Positions 1-9,920 are shown, counted from the first letter of the stretch. The stretch: DNA of 64,000 nt from Pyruvatibacter sp. HU-CL02332 (GCF_040362765.1 NZ_BAABWK010000001.1:1899501-1963500), one strand, 5' to 3'. Notes: generated by a model from the sequence alone, not told the origin. Made by a program: numbers and translations.

Positions 1-2266
1 CAGCCCCCAGCACGCGCGTAAAAAATTCGTGGGGCCGCAGGATGCCGGTCCGGGCGCGGACCTCCGACAGATAGGCGAGGGCCTCGGGCGCGCCATCCAC
101 CATGTCGGCCCGCTCTTCCAGCGCCTTCCACAGGCTGATGGTTTTTTCCTTTGAGGCGCGCGCATGGGCAAGGTCAAACAGACCTTCCTCGCTGATGGCG
201 CACAGGGGACTGCGCAACACGGTCGCAAGCGTCAGATCATCGTCCGGCAACAGCGCAAAGCGCGCCAGGGCCATCAGATCCATGACGGCAATGTGGTCCC
301 CCAGTACCAGCCGGTCCACACCGGCCACGGGAATGTTGGATGTCTTGAGCTGGCGGATCAGCTCATCCACGAAGGCGCCGCGTTTGCGCACAAGAATGAG
401 CACATCCCCCGGCTCCATGGCCCGGTCGCGCTGCGGCAGAATCTCCTTGCCGATCCAGTCTTTCAGCTTGCCGACAATCCGCGTTGCAAGCTTGGCTTCC
501 TTGCTGCGTCCGCTGACCGCATCCAGCGGGGCGTCCCACAATTCCTGTTCGTCGATTTCGTCCGGGGTCACCGGCGACCAGAGTTCCACCAGCCCCGCAC
601 GCCCGGTCCACACGCTTTCATGGTGGATCGCCTCGTCACCGGCAACGACGCCCGCGCGCATCGGCTCAGGCGCAAACGTCTTGTCGACACCGGACAAGAT
701 CTGGTCTGCCGTCCGCCAGGAGACGGTGAGATCAATGTCATGCCATGTCTGGGTTGCCGCACCTGCCATGGACCGGAACGCAGCCCGACGGGCGGAAAAC
801 TCCTGCGGGTCTGCCCCCTGAAACGAGAAGATCGACTGCTTCTCATCACCCACGGCAAACAGCGTGCGCACGGCACCGGGGCCGCGCCCATCCTGATCCG
901 GCGCGAAGTCCCGCGCGCCATCGCCTGCAAAAAACTCGGTCACCAGCGCTGCAATGACTTTCCATTGCTGCGGGCTCGTGTCCTGCGCTTCGTCCACCAG
1001 AATATGATCGAGGCCCATGTCCAGTTTGTAGAGCACCCACTGGGTGCCCTCGCGGCTGTGCAGCAGAGACACAGTGCGGGTGATGAGGTCGTCATAATCC
1101 AATAGACCGCGACGTGTCTTCTCGGCCTCATAGGCGTCGAGCACTGCATAGCCGACCCGCAGGATGGCACCGGTCAGAACGGCGGTCTGGGCTGCCCGCA
1201 GCTTCGCGGTGAGGGCTGCCAGTGCGGCCTGCTGATCTTCCATCCATTGCAGGATATCTGGATGGGCCGCAGCCAGATCCTTTGTCATCAGGCTCGCCCG
1301 TGGCTCACCTGCCTGGGTCAGGAAGATGCCCGGGTAGTGTTCCTCAAAACCCTCCGGTGTCATGTCCGCCAGCAAGGCGGCAAGGGCGGTTGCCTTGGTC
1401 GCATCCGTTTTTTTGCCCGACGCCAGTGCAGATTGCGCGCCCCGTATCTGAGCGGGGTCGAGCTCCGCGAGGGCCTCCGCCATCAAGTCGTGAGTGGTCG
1501 CCCCCGGCGGCACACCCAGAGCATCGGCGACCGCGCGTTCAGCAGCGTCCAGGCCTTGCGCCTGTTCAACGTAACGCCGGATGCGGTGGCGCATGCCCGT
1601 GACTTCGCCCAGCAGCATTTCAAACGCTGCTTCGTCGGCCTCGCCAACAAGTTTGACGACCGCATGGGCAAGAGGCGTCTCCGGCTCGTCGATGCTGGCC
1701 TGAAGAACGTCATCGCGCGCCTGCGCCAGAAGCTCCGCAGACTGACGGTCGTCGGCAAGAGAAAAATGCGGGCTGACACCGGCTTCAAGCGGGAAGCGGC
1801 CCAAAAGGCTTTCGCAGAAGGCATGGATGGTTTGAATCTTGAGGCCGCCGGGTGTCTCAAGGGCGCTGGCAAACAGACGCCGCGCCTTGGCGATTTCATC
1901 TGCCTCAAGATGCCGCCCTTCAAGCTGGAACAATGCCTCTTCAAGCTTGTCCTCGGCCATGGTGGACCATTGGCCCAGCCGGTCATAGAGCTTGGTCTGC
2001 ATCTGTGCGGCAGCTGCCCGCGTGAAAGTGAGACACAAAATGTGCTCGGGCTTCGTGCCGCTCAGCAGCAAGCGCGCCACACGGCTTGTGAGCGTGTGGG
2101 TTTTGCCGGTGCCCGCATTGGCAGACACCCAGACGCTGGCCTTGGGATCAGCGGCATCAAGCTGCTTGGCCGTGGAGCGGCTTTGGAGCTCTGCATTGGC
2201 GCCGGAAGGTTCAAACTCAACCTCGACACCGTCGATCTTCAATCGGTGTCGGTTGCTGTCTGCCAT
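1..2266 (-). CDS. addA: AddA helicase-nuclease subunit (partial, C-terminus beyond window)
   Basis: Double-strand-break repair helicase-nuclease subunit, working with AddB to resect DNA ends for RecA (known for the family). The minus strand is open from an ATG at 2266 to the window edge, giving about 755 N-terminal residues. Visible superfamily 1 motifs: Walker A ANAGTGKT with motif Ia CLTFTRAAA close behind, motif II LVDEAQDTSPQQW near 960-1005, and motif III GDEKQSIFSFQGADP near 800-860. The C-terminal nuclease domain lies outside the window. Its start lies 28 bp inside the end of addB, so the two are translationally coupled. Family assignment is very secure; only completeness is unknown. 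Confidence 0.95.
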   Translation of the reverse strand, partial: MADSNRHRLKIDGVEVEFEPSGANAELQSRSTAKQLDAADPKASVWVSANAGTGKTHTLTSRVARLLLSGTKPEHILCLTFTRAAAAQMQTKLYDRLGQWSTMAEDKLEEALFQLEGRHLEADEIAKARRLFASALETPGGLKIQTIHAFCESLLGRFPLEAGVSPHFSLADDRQSAELLAQARDDVLQASIDEPETPLAHAVVKLVGEADEAAFEMLLGEVTGMRHRIRRYVEQAQGLDAAERAVADALGVPPGATTHDLMAEALAELDPAQIRGAQSALASGKKTDATKATALAALLADMTPEGFEEHYPGIFLTQAGEPRASLMTKDLAAAHPDILQWMEDQQAALAALTAKLRAAQTAVLTGAILRVGYAVLDAYEAEKTRRGLLDYDDLITRTVSLLHSREGTQWVLYKLDMGLDHILVDEAQDTSPQQWKVIAALVTEFFAGDGARDFAPDQDGRGPGAVRTLFAVGDEKQSIFSFQGADPQEFSARRAAFRSMAGAATQTWHDIDLTVSWRTADQILSGVDKTFAPEPMRAGVVAGDEAIHHESVWTGRAGLVELWSPVTPDEIDEQELWDAPLDAVSGRSKEAKLATRIVGKLKDWIGKEILPQRDRAMEPGDVLILVRKRGAFVDELIRQLKTSNIPVAGVDRLVLGDHIAVMDLMALARFALLPDDDLTLATVLRSPLCAISEEGLFDLAHARASKEKTISLWKALEERADMVDGAPEALAYLSEVRARTGILRPHEFFTRVLGA

Positions 2267-5200
2267 TCTTTCACTCGGGCCAGATGGTCATAGTCGCCAT
2301 CATAGGTCAGGAATTGCGGCCGGGGCCGCGAGATGTAGGGGGTGTCCTCCGTTTCAAACAGGGTGAGAAGGTCAACCATGTGCCCCATGGCCGCGTCTGC
2401 TTCTGTCATCACATCGGCATTCTTCTCGACCGCACTCACGACCTTGCCGGTCTTGAGTTCCACATAGGCCAGCTCGCTGGTGAGCGCCTTGGGTGGGCCG
2501 ATGGTCTTGCCGTCCTTGTCCGTGTGGAACGCACCATCTCTGGCCATGGCGGCCTCAAGGGGCAGCTGCACGGAAAATTTTGCGGTGGTCTGTTTGGCAG
2601 TCGGCGCGGCGCCCGTCTTGTAGTCGAGGATCGCCAGCGAGCCGTCGTTGAGCAGGTCAATGCGATCGGCAATGCCACTCAGCGTGAATACGCGTGTCGG
2701 CAGGGCGACAATGTGCTCGCCTTTCAGCTCCACGAATGTCTGCTTGATGCCGGTCCGCCGCTCGGTTTCCCAGGTGAGGAACCACTCTGCGACCTCCAAA
2801 AAGCGCGGATACCAGATGGCCTGCACGGCAGGGCGGGCATCGGTCTTGTCAAATTCTTCCCGCGCAATGGCGACCAACTCGCCATAAGCATTGTCCGGCA
2901 TCGGCTTTTTGGCGGTGGGCGGATGCTCCAGTGAAAACCGTTCGAGGATTTTGTGGATGATGTCGCCACGGTCCCGCGCACCGGCATCTGCGTCCAGATC
3001 ATCCAGCACATTCAACCCCAGCACATGGCTGGCATAGATGGCATATGGATCGCGGAAGAGATCATTGATGCGGGTGACGGACAGGCGGCCAGGGCGCGCT
3101 TCCACCGGCGGGGTTGGTGCCGGGCGATCAATCTGTCGGGCTTCACGGACCGGTCGGTCCAGCTCCCGCGCCATGGCAAGCCATGGGCCGGTTGGGATGC
3201 GGCGTTTCTTCTTCTTGCTGTCGTCTCCGGGCATCGGCAGACCACCGACGAGATTTTCAAGCCGCAGCCACCAGCGCGACGGCACCGTGGGCTGACCGTC
3301 CGAGCGTTCCGCCCGGGTCAGGATCACGTCCCCGGTGCCAAGTCCCTGCGCCACATCATGGGCCGCAAGACCGATCAGCCGTTCAGGGGCCTCAAGGCCA
3401 AGCTGCGCGCGCATGGGGCGGTTGATCCATGCGCCCGTTTCAGCGCGCTGTGGCCACACGCCTTCGTTGAGGCCACCCAGCACCAGTCGGTCAGCATGTT
3501 GCAGACGCGCTTCAAGGGGGCCGAGTATCTGCAACCGGGCATGGGAGCGCCGCACGGGCCGCACCATGCGGCCGGTCATGAGCGCGCCAAGAATGGCCGG
3601 GTAGTCCGCAGGCGAAATGCTGCCCAGCAGACTGGCCTGCGCCATGACATCCGCCATGAAGGTGGAAGCCGCTTCGCCCGACGCACCGGACCACAATCGC
3701 TGTGCACCTGTTTCCTCATGGGTCGCCGCGAGCGCTTCTGCTGCGGTGAGATGCGCTTCAATGAGGGCGGCGGCATCAACCTCGTCCGCATCCATCACCT
3801 CAAGGGGCGTGCCAATGAACGAGGTAAGTGCTCCATGCAGTCGCCGTGCCCGCGCGTGTTCATTTTCGTTGAGCGGGCCATACTTGCGGGTGGCGGCTTC
3901 CTGAATGGCGTCGGCAATGCCGTCAAGACCGGGCGCAGGACGGGGGCCGCGCAGAACCTGCTTGTCCAGCAGGTCCACCAATCCATGGAAGACGCCTTCT
4001 TCTTCCCCGCCGCGCGCGAGGGGATGACGCAGGGCCGTCAGCATCTCGATGGGGGCAAGCTGCTCGGTCAGCATTTCGGCCACCTGCAGCAAAAAACCAC
4101 CTGCCCGCGTATGAGCCAGCGGCTGGCCGCCACTGTCGTCCACAATGATGCCCCAGCGCGCCAGATCGCTGGCGACGCGGCGGGCGAGATTTCGGTCCGG
4201 TGTCACAAGGGCTGCGGTCTTGCCAGGCGTCTCCAGGGCTTCGCGCAGGGCAAGGGCGATGGTCAGGGATTCGAGCTGCGGATTGTCCGCACTCACCATG
4301 GTGAGACCGGTAAGAGCGTCGTCGATGATCGGCGACAGGTTTGTATCAGCGTCTTTCCACTGGTCCGTTGTTTCCGCGGGCCGCTGCGCTTCACTCACCA
4401 GCCGCGTACGCGCTTCAGCGTTGGGGAGTGTTTTGCCGTGGGTCCAGACGTTGACGGCATGGCGCTCCATGCCGATGCGCGAGAGAAGCAGCTTGAGGCC
4501 AAACTGCGGGTGCGCGGGTTCACACGCCGCCCACGCCGCGTCGTCCATCTGCTGGTCAAGGCCGGGCAGCACAACAGTTCCCTCGTCAAGACCGGCAATG
4601 GTCTTGAGCATGTCCGCAGTTGCCTTGAGGGAGCCGGTGGACCCGGCAGCGACGATGGCGCCGGGTGGAGTGTCCTGCCAGCGTTTGCACGTCGCCTTGA
4701 TGAGATCGGCGCGGCGGCGGGCTGGGTCCATCAGGCCAAGGGTGCTGAGCATCTGTGGCCAGATGTCCGTAATCACCTCGAGAAAGGTCAGCGTCTCTTT
4801 CCAGTGGTCGGCGAATTCGCGATGCACCACATCCTGCAATTTGCTGAGTGGCACATCCTGCGCCGCAAATGTATCCATGAGGGCGGCCAGTTCCCCGGCC
4901 AGCGCAATGGCCTGTGCCTGGCTCATGGTGGTGAGGCCGGTCGCCTCCGCGTGACGCTCAATGATCTGCGCCAGCACCAGTGTGCGGTGCATGGGCTCAA
5001 TGGCCGGCGGCAGGGTCAGCGGCGCGTCGCCGGCTTCTGCTCCCCCAAAGCCAAGCTCCTCGTCCACGTCGCCCAGCGGGCGAATGTCCGGCAGCAGCAA
5101 GGCGTCGGTTTCGCTTTGCTCCAGCAGGGCCTCCACAAGGGCACGGGCGGCACGGCGGGTGGGCACCAGAACTGTGGTTGTGGCCAGCGCATCCCCACGC

Positions 5201-5274
5201 GCCAGCAGCCCCGCCGCAAGGGCAGGCAGGAACGGTACATGCGGGGGAATGGTGAAAACCTGGCCCATGGCCAC
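2239..5274 (-). CDS. addB: AddB double-strand break repair nuclease subunit
   Basis: Partner of AddA in the RecBCD-like end-resection complex. The 1011-residue length fits alphaproteobacterial AddB. The N-terminus holds a degenerate helicase-like domain (VPTRRAARAL near residue 40) without a Walker A. A PD-(D/E)XK nuclease motif (LAILDYKTG near residue 880, followed by QLPLEAA) marks the C-terminal nuclease. I see no Cys cluster around it, unlike Firmicute AddB. A second ATG two codons in (5268) could be the real start. It follows murU in the same direction, separated by REP-like palindromes at 5346-5424. Confidence 0.95.
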   Translation of the reverse strand: MAMGQVFTIPPHVPFLPALAAGLLARGDALATTTVLVPTRRAARALVEALLEQSETDALLLPDIRPLGDVDEELGFGGAEAGDAPLTLPPAIEPMHRTLVLAQIIERHAEATGLTTMSQAQAIALAGELAALMDTFAAQDVPLSKLQDVVHREFADHWKETLTFLEVITDIWPQMLSTLGLMDPARRRADLIKATCKRWQDTPPGAIVAAGSTGSLKATADMLKTIAGLDEGTVVLPGLDQQMDDAAWAACEPAHPQFGLKLLLSRIGMERHAVNVWTHGKTLPNAEARTRLVSEAQRPAETTDQWKDADTNLSPIIDDALTGLTMVSADNPQLESLTIALALREALETPGKTAALVTPDRNLARRVASDLARWGIIVDDSGGQPLAHTRAGGFLLQVAEMLTEQLAPIEMLTALRHPLARGGEEEGVFHGLVDLLDKQVLRGPRPAPGLDGIADAIQEAATRKYGPLNENEHARARRLHGALTSFIGTPLEVMDADEVDAAALIEAHLTAAEALAATHEETGAQRLWSGASGEAASTFMADVMAQASLLGSISPADYPAILGALMTGRMVRPVRRSHARLQILGPLEARLQHADRLVLGGLNEGVWPQRAETGAWINRPMRAQLGLEAPERLIGLAAHDVAQGLGTGDVILTRAERSDGQPTVPSRWWLRLENLVGGLPMPGDDSKKKKRRIPTGPWLAMARELDRPVREARQIDRPAPTPPVEARPGRLSVTRINDLFRDPYAIYASHVLGLNVLDDLDADAGARDRGDIIHKILERFSLEHPPTAKKPMPDNAYGELVAIAREEFDKTDARPAVQAIWYPRFLEVAEWFLTWETERRTGIKQTFVELKGEHIVALPTRVFTLSGIADRIDLLNDGSLAILDYKTGAAPTAKQTTAKFSVQLPLEAAMARDGAFHTDKDGKTIGPPKALTSELAYVELKTGKVVSAVEKNADVMTEADAAMGHMVDLLTLFETEDTPYISRPRPQFLTYDGDYDHLARVKEWQTATDTD

Positions 5275-5345
5275 AAGTCTAGCGTGAGTCGGACGCGAAG
5301 AGTCGCTTCTTGGGCATGGTCATGCACTCAAATCCTATGCCGTAG

Positions 5346-5364
5346 CCCCGGACTTGATCCGGGG
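5346..5364. repeat. REP-like palindrome, copy 1
   Basis: Perfect-core palindrome CCCCGGACTTGATCCGGGG between addB and murU. The same core recurs at 12370 and 12430, with diverged copies at 5406 and 9939, always between genes. Confidence 0.8.
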
Positions 5365-5405
5365 CCTACTCGCGAAGGCTTCACGCCGCAGCAACTGAGA
5401 GTGGA

Positions 5406-5424
5406 CCCCGGGTCAAGCCCGGGG
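5406..5424. repeat. REP-like palindrome, copy 2 (variant)
   Basis: Variant CCCCGGGTCAAGCCCGGGG followed by ATACGG, 42 bp from copy 1 and in the opposite orientation, so the two could form a paired element between murU and addB. Confidence 0.75.
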
Positions 5425-5444
5425 ATACGGAGAGGGAGAGGACC

Positions 5445-6170
5445 TTAGAGCTCGCGGAGGAACGTCTCCGCTTCTTCCAGGGCACCTGGCGTGCCCACAT
5501 GCATCCACACGCCGTCGTGGCGCAGGCCATAGGCGCGTTTGTCTTCAATCAGACCGCGCCAGACCTTGGTGGTGGAAAACGCATCTTCCTCGATGTCTGC
5601 AAATAGCTGCGGCTTGATGATCTGCACGCCCGTATACATGAACGGTGCGACCGAAGCCGTCTCCCGCCACTCGATGCAGCCAGCCGCATCCATGGTGAAG
5701 TCACCGCGCGCCACATCGCCGACAATGTTGGCCGTCACAGCGACAACCAGCAGGGCATCCATCTCTTCGGCGTCAAACCGCTCTAGCAGACGTGGCAGGG
5801 TCTTGCCCATGCCCTCGACCCAGATGGAATCGCAATTGTGGGTAATGATGGGTTTGTCACCCAGGAGCGGCAGCGCCTTCTTGATGCCGCCGCCTGTTTC
5901 CAGAATGGCGTCCGTCTCATCCGAGATGATGATGCTGTCATCATTGCGCGCCTCAAGATGTGCCCGCATCTGGTCGGCGAAGGCATGAATGTTGACGATG
6001 ATGCGCTTGATGCCCGCATCCTTTAGCCGGTCAATGGCATGATCCACCATCGGCTTGCCCGCCACTTCGATCAGCGCCTTGGGCTTGTTTTTGGTTAGGG
6101 GGCGCATGCGGGTGCCGTGCCCGGCAGCCATCACCATTGCTGTGTCGATCGTGGTGTTTGGTGCTGTCAT
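5445..6170 (-). CDS. murU: MurU-type N-acetylmuramate-1-phosphate uridylyltransferase
   Basis: Sugar-phosphate nucleotidyltransferase of 241 residues. The N-terminal signature AAGHGTRMRPLT and PKALIEVAGKPM, then ETGGGIKKAL and HNCDSIW, are the NTP- and metal-binding motifs of this family. Start chosen at ATG 6170 because translation upstream of it loses all similarity and runs into the next gene. It lies 10 bp after an AmgK-type kinase; in Pseudomonas the AmgK-MurU pair turns recycled MurNAc into UDP-MurNAc, bypassing the fosfomycin-sensitive route. Specific substrate is inferred from this pairing; a general nucleotidyltransferase is the fallback. Confidence 0.87.
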   Translation of the reverse strand: MTAPNTTIDTAMVMAAGHGTRMRPLTKNKPKALIEVAGKPMVDHAIDRLKDAGIKRIIVNIHAFADQMRAHLEARNDDSIIISDETDAILETGGGIKKALPLLGDKPIITHNCDSIWVEGMGKTLPRLLERFDAEEMDALLVVAVTANIVGDVARGDFTMDAAGCIEWRETASVAPFMYTGVQIIKPQLFADIEEDAFSTTKVWRGLIEDKRAYGLRHDGVWMHVGTPGALEEAETFLREL

Positions 6171-6180
6171 CGGGCTGCAC

Positions 6181-7290
6181 TCATTTTGTGACAGTGTCCG
6201 GATCAATCGGTACACGGATTTTTTCAAGGGGCACATGCGCCTCAAACCAGGCCGCCACGGGCGCAAGGGCTGGATGCGCCAGATCGCGGGCGAGATAGTC
6301 AGCCAGTCGTGGAATGTGCTGCAAATAGCCCGGCTTGCCGTCGCGCAGAAGCAGACGGGCAAAAATGCCGATGATCTTGGTGTTCCGCTGCGCACCCATG
6401 ATGGCATAGGCCGCGCGGAAGGCATCCGCATCAAAGCCTGCATTCTGAGCAGCGCGCGCAGCCTCGTAGCGGGCAAGCAACCGTGTTTCGACATCCACTG
6501 GAACAGTACGCCGCGCATCCTGCAGCAGGGACGCCACGTCATAGGCAGCAGGACCAATCACGGCGTCCTGAAAATCAATGATGCCGATGCGCTGAAGGCC
6601 AGACCGATCATCGAGAACCAGCAGATTGGGCGAATGATAGTCGCGCAGCAGCAGAACGTCGGCAGCGGTGCGGGCCTTGGGCAGCACCTGCGTCCACGCA
6701 ACGTGGAACGCGGCCTGCGCTGTTGCGTCGAGGTCATCCCCAAAGGCCAGCCGTGCATACCAGGACGGCAGCAGCTCCGCTTCCGTCATCAAAGCGTTGT
6801 CGTCAAAGGGCGGGACAATATGGTGTGGACCATCATCTCCGCAGCCAAGGAGTGTGGGCGCAGGCACCGCGTGCAGGGCCGCCAGTACATCTACCGCACC
6901 GCCATACAGCTCTTCTTCGCTGTCGCCTGCATCAATACGCGCTGCAAAAACACCGTCGCCCAAATCTTCCAGCAGCAAAAAGCCCTGGGTCAGGTCCTGC
7001 GCAAAAATTTCAGGTGCGCTGAACCCATGCTGCGTGAGGTGCCGCGCAATGGCCGCGAAAGGCCGCATGTCCTCTGCCAGATGCACGATGGCGCTGTAGC
7101 TCTTGCCGTCCTTGACGGGCGGTCCGTCGGGACCGGGAGGCGCATCCATGAGAATGGCGCTCTTGCCGCCTTTGACCAGCCGCTCGTACAGCCGCGTCGA
7201 GGCGTCGCCCGCAACAGGTGTTGCACTGGCGTCAGCCCAGCTGGCCTGCGCGAGAAACGCATCTCTCGCCTGCGTGCGGTCAGCGCTCAT
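6181..7290 (-). CDS. amgK: AmgK-type anomeric MurNAc/GlcNAc kinase (APH family)
   Basis: Aminoglycoside-phosphotransferase-fold kinase of 369 residues. The catalytic loop reads LRDYHSPNLL (about residue 225) and the metal-binding segment GIIDFQDA (about 250), both intact. In characterised relatives it phosphorylates MurNAc or GlcNAc at C1 for cell-wall recycling. It sits between tsaE (27 bp) and murU (10 bp) on the minus strand, an order common in alphaproteobacteria, which supports the assignment over a drug-resistance kinase. Confidence 0.87.
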   Translation of the reverse strand: MSADRTQARDAFLAQASWADASATPVAGDASTRLYERLVKGGKSAILMDAPPGPDGPPVKDGKSYSAIVHLAEDMRPFAAIARHLTQHGFSAPEIFAQDLTQGFLLLEDLGDGVFAARIDAGDSEEELYGGAVDVLAALHAVPAPTLLGCGDDGPHHIVPPFDDNALMTEAELLPSWYARLAFGDDLDATAQAAFHVAWTQVLPKARTAADVLLLRDYHSPNLLVLDDRSGLQRIGIIDFQDAVIGPAAYDVASLLQDARRTVPVDVETRLLARYEAARAAQNAGFDADAFRAAYAIMGAQRNTKIIGIFARLLLRDGKPGYLQHIPRLADYLARDLAHPALAPVAAWFEAHVPLEKIRVPIDPDTVTK

Positions 7291-7317
7291 CAGTCCATGA
7301 TCCTCATTGCGTGATGC

Positions 7318-7824
7318 TCATTGCGTAATTCTGGCAAGCTTGGGTCCCCATGCACCGTACCCGACAGCGCTGAGTTTGCGTTTTTCAATCGCCGGGTCTT
7401 CGCCCTTGTCCTCAAGAGTGAGGGTCAGGTTGAGACGTCCCTTGACGCGCCCCGGCTCAAAGGCCCGGCCAAGACGGCCCGGCCATTCAACCACCAGTGC
7501 GCCATAGTCCAGCGCGTCTTCAAGGCCCAGTTCCTCAATCTCGCTGTCATCCTCGATGCGATAGAGGTCCACATGGGCGACCATCAGATAGGGCGTGTCA
7601 TATTGCTGGATCAGCGTGAAGGTGGGGCTGGGGATTTCGCCTTCCACCCCAAGTTCACGGATCAGTGCCCGCGCCAGGGTCGATTTGCCCGCGCCCAGAT
7701 CACCTTCAAGGGCGATCACGTCACCGGGCTCCAGATAGGAGGCCAGCCGCGCGCCAAACGCCTGGGTTGCAGCTTCGTCTGCAAGGTCCAGCTCGGCGTG
7801 TTGAAGATCAGCGACAGCAGGCAT
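7318..7824 (-). CDS. tsaE: TsaE, tRNA threonylcarbamoyladenosine biosynthesis ATPase
   Basis: P-loop ATPase of the TsaBDE complex that makes the t6A modification at position 37 of ANN-decoding tRNAs. The 168 residues include the Walker A GDLGAGKST (about residue 44), the PSPTFTLIQ segment and HVDLYRIED, all typical of TsaE. It is the first gene of the minus-strand run tsaE-amgK-murU-addB-addA. In many alphaproteobacteria divL lies directly upstream; here that partner is about 4.6 kb away, beyond accessory genes. Confidence 0.95.
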   Translation of the reverse strand: MPAVADLQHAELDLADEAATQAFGARLASYLEPGDVIALEGDLGAGKSTLARALIRELGVEGEIPSPTFTLIQQYDTPYLMVAHVDLYRIEDDSEIEELGLEDALDYGALVVEWPGRLGRAFEPGRVKGRLNLTLTLEDKGEDPAIEKRKLSAVGYGAWGPKLARITQ

Positions 7825-8044
7825 GGAAGGGTCCGGAAAATCGGGAGTAGCGCGAAAATCTGTTCTTCGCGCTTGTAGCCGGGGGCAGTGTGGCGCTCAA
7901 CCCTTAAGGCGGCCCTCACAGCCCCAGCGACCATCCGCCGACTTGGCCCGTTTTGCGGTTTTGTGCTACGCGCTGGAGCAAAGCTAGGGCGACAAGCCAT
8001 CCTCCGCTGATATCAGGCGGGGACGACGAACAGGGACAAGTACA

Positions 8045-9262
8045 ATGAGCGACAGTGTAGTCATCATCGGAGCCGGCCATGCCGCCGGTCAGGCCGTGGC
8101 CAGCCTCCGTCAGGAAGGCTTTGAGGGCACCATCGTGGTGGTCGGCGAAGAAAGCGTTGTGCCCTATCAGCGCCCGCCCCTGTCCAAGAAATTCCTCGCG
8201 GGAGAAATCGGGCTCGACCGCGTGCTGTTCAAGCCGGTGGATTTCTACGCCAAGGCAGAAGCAGAAATGATCCTCGACACCAAGGTCGAGAAAATCGATA
8301 CCGCCGCCAAGAAAGTGATCCTCGAAGAAGGCCGTGAGCTTGAATACGGCAAGCTGATCCTCACCACCGGTGGCCGCGTGCGCAAACTCAATTGCCCGGG
8401 TGCCGATCTGCCCGGCGTCAACTATCTGCGCTCCATCGCAGACGTTGAAGCCATTCAGGCGCACTTCAAGCCCGGCGCCAAGCTGGTGATTGTCGGCGGT
8501 GGCTATATCGGCCTTGAAGTGGCCGCGGTGGCCGTGAAACGCGACATCGACGTGACCGTCCTGGAAATGGCACCGACCGTGCTGGGCCGCGTTACCTGCA
8601 AGGAGGTGGCGACCTTCTTTGAGCGCGTGCATGGGGAGGAGGGCGTCAAGATCCTCACCAACACCGCGCTGGAAAGCATTGAAGGCGACAGCCATGTCAC
8701 CGGCGTCAAGACCGGGGACGGCACCATCATTCCGGCAGACTTCGTGATTGCCGGTATTGGTATCCTGCCCAACATGGAACTGGCCGAAGAGGCAGGGATC
8801 GACTGCGGCAACGGCATCGTGGTGGACGAACTGTGCCGCACCTCCGTGCCGGATGTGTATGCGGCAGGTGACTGCACCTTCCATCCCAACCCGATCTACA
8901 AGACCGATCTACGGCTTGAATCCGTGCACAACGCCCTGGAGCAAGCCAAGACGGCGGCCGCCCATATCTGCGGCAAGGACAAGCCCTATGGCCAGGTGCC
9001 ATGGTTTTGGTCGGACCAGTATGATCTCAAGTTGCAGATCGCAGGCCTCAGTCAGGGGTTTGACGAGGTTGTCATCCGTGGCGACATCACCGGGCGGTCC
9101 TTTGCGGCGTTTTATCTCAAGGAAGGACAGATGATTGCGGTGGATGCGGTGAACCGCGCGCCGGAGTTCATGATGTCCAAAATGCTGCTTCAGAAGGGCA
9201 CAAACGTGCCAGCCGAGCGTTTGGCGGACGAATCCATCGAGATGAAGGATATTGCCAAATAG
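8045..9262 (+). CDS. Ferredoxin (putidaredoxin-type) reductase, FAD/NAD-dependent
   Basis: Flavoprotein that passes electrons from NAD(P)H to a 2Fe-2S ferredoxin. The 405 residues show an N-terminal FAD dinucleotide-binding motif (VVIIGAGHAAGQA), the family hallmark YQRPPLSK, a second NAD-binding GxGxxG-type motif (VIVGGGYIGLE, about residue 150) and the C-terminal FAD motif VYAAGDC. This is the rubredoxin/putidaredoxin reductase type that serves bacterial P450 systems. The matching ferredoxin follows at 9523, but no P450 or oxygenase is in the window, so the final acceptor is unknown. Confidence 0.93.
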   Translation: MSDSVVIIGAGHAAGQAVASLRQEGFEGTIVVVGEESVVPYQRPPLSKKFLAGEIGLDRVLFKPVDFYAKAEAEMILDTKVEKIDTAAKKVILEEGRELEYGKLILTTGGRVRKLNCPGADLPGVNYLRSIADVEAIQAHFKPGAKLVIVGGGYIGLEVAAVAVKRDIDVTVLEMAPTVLGRVTCKEVATFFERVHGEEGVKILTNTALESIEGDSHVTGVKTGDGTIIPADFVIAGIGILPNMELAEEAGIDCGNGIVVDELCRTSVPDVYAAGDCTFHPNPIYKTDLRLESVHNALEQAKTAAAHICGKDKPYGQVPWFWSDQYDLKLQIAGLSQGFDEVVIRGDITGRSFAAFYLKEGQMIAVDAVNRAPEFMMSKMLLQKGTNVPAERLADESIEMKDIAK

Positions 9263-9522
9263 GGGCCGAAACGGGGATGCAACCGGGGGGTAGGTCAGGG
9301 CGCTTGACGTACCGCCAGCAAGGCTTTAATTGCAAAGACATAAAAAGTGACGGGTGCGTCATCTTTACGGAGTGCGGACAGGAGTTGTCTGTCCGCGCTA
9401 CCGGTTTTGGTCATGGGCTTGCGTCCCCCAAAACCACCCCGTAAGACACCACCCGACGAAACCAAATGTGTGGGCGCCAGCTGTATGGACGACCCGCGGT
9501 TTAGAACGATGCGAGAGGGAAC

Positions 9523-9843
9523 ATGGCGAAGATTACCTATGTCGAGCATGACGGAACTGAACATGTTGTGGATGTGGCCGATGGCCTGTCCGTCATGGAA
9601 GGCGCAGTCAACAACATGATCCCAGGCATTGATGCCGATTGCGGCGGCGCCTGCGCCTGCGCAACGTGCCATGTCTATGTGGACGAAAAATTCGCTGACA
9701 AGATCGAGCCGAAAGAAGACATGGAACAGACCATGCTCGACTTCGCACCAGACGTGAAAGACACATCACGCCTCTCCTGCCAGATCAAGGTCTCCGACGC
9801 TCTGGACGGCATGGTCGTCAAGATGCCCGAAAGCCAGCACTAA
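9523..9843 (+). CDS. 2Fe-2S ferredoxin, adrenodoxin/putidaredoxin type
   Basis: Small electron carrier of 106 residues. Cluster ligands are visible as [11 protein letters not shown]-type spacing ([13 protein letters not shown], about residues 39-48) with the fourth Cys in RLSCQI (about residue 86), the C-x5-C-x2-C-xn-C arrangement of the vertebrate-type family. The ATG follows GAGAGGGAAC, a good ribosome site. It lies 260 bp downstream of its likely reductase, co-directional, and ends at a strong terminator. Confidence 0.95.
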   Translation: MAKITYVEHDGTEHVVDVADGLSVMEGAVNNMIPGIDADCGGACACATCHVYVDEKFADKIEPKEDMEQTMLDFAPDVKDTSRLSCQIKVSDALDGMVVKMPESQH

Positions 9844-9883
9844 AGACTTTCCGCGCCGGAGCATCCTCCCGCGCGCAAACAAG

Positions 9884-9920
9884 AACAGCGCCCCGGCTAA
9901 TCCCGGCGGGCGCTGTTTTC
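9884..9920 (+). terminator. Rho-independent terminator after the ferredoxin gene
   Basis: A 10-bp stem AACAGCGCCC (9884-9893) with GGGCGCTGTT (9908-9917), with CGG/CCG in the loop region, then TTC. It lies 40 bp past the ferredoxin stop. Confidence 0.75.

Noticed and set aside
2953-5448. 831-codon open frame on the plus strand
   Set aside because: It lies antisense to addB, whose family motifs are certain; its translation shows no domain and reflects GC-rich codon bias.
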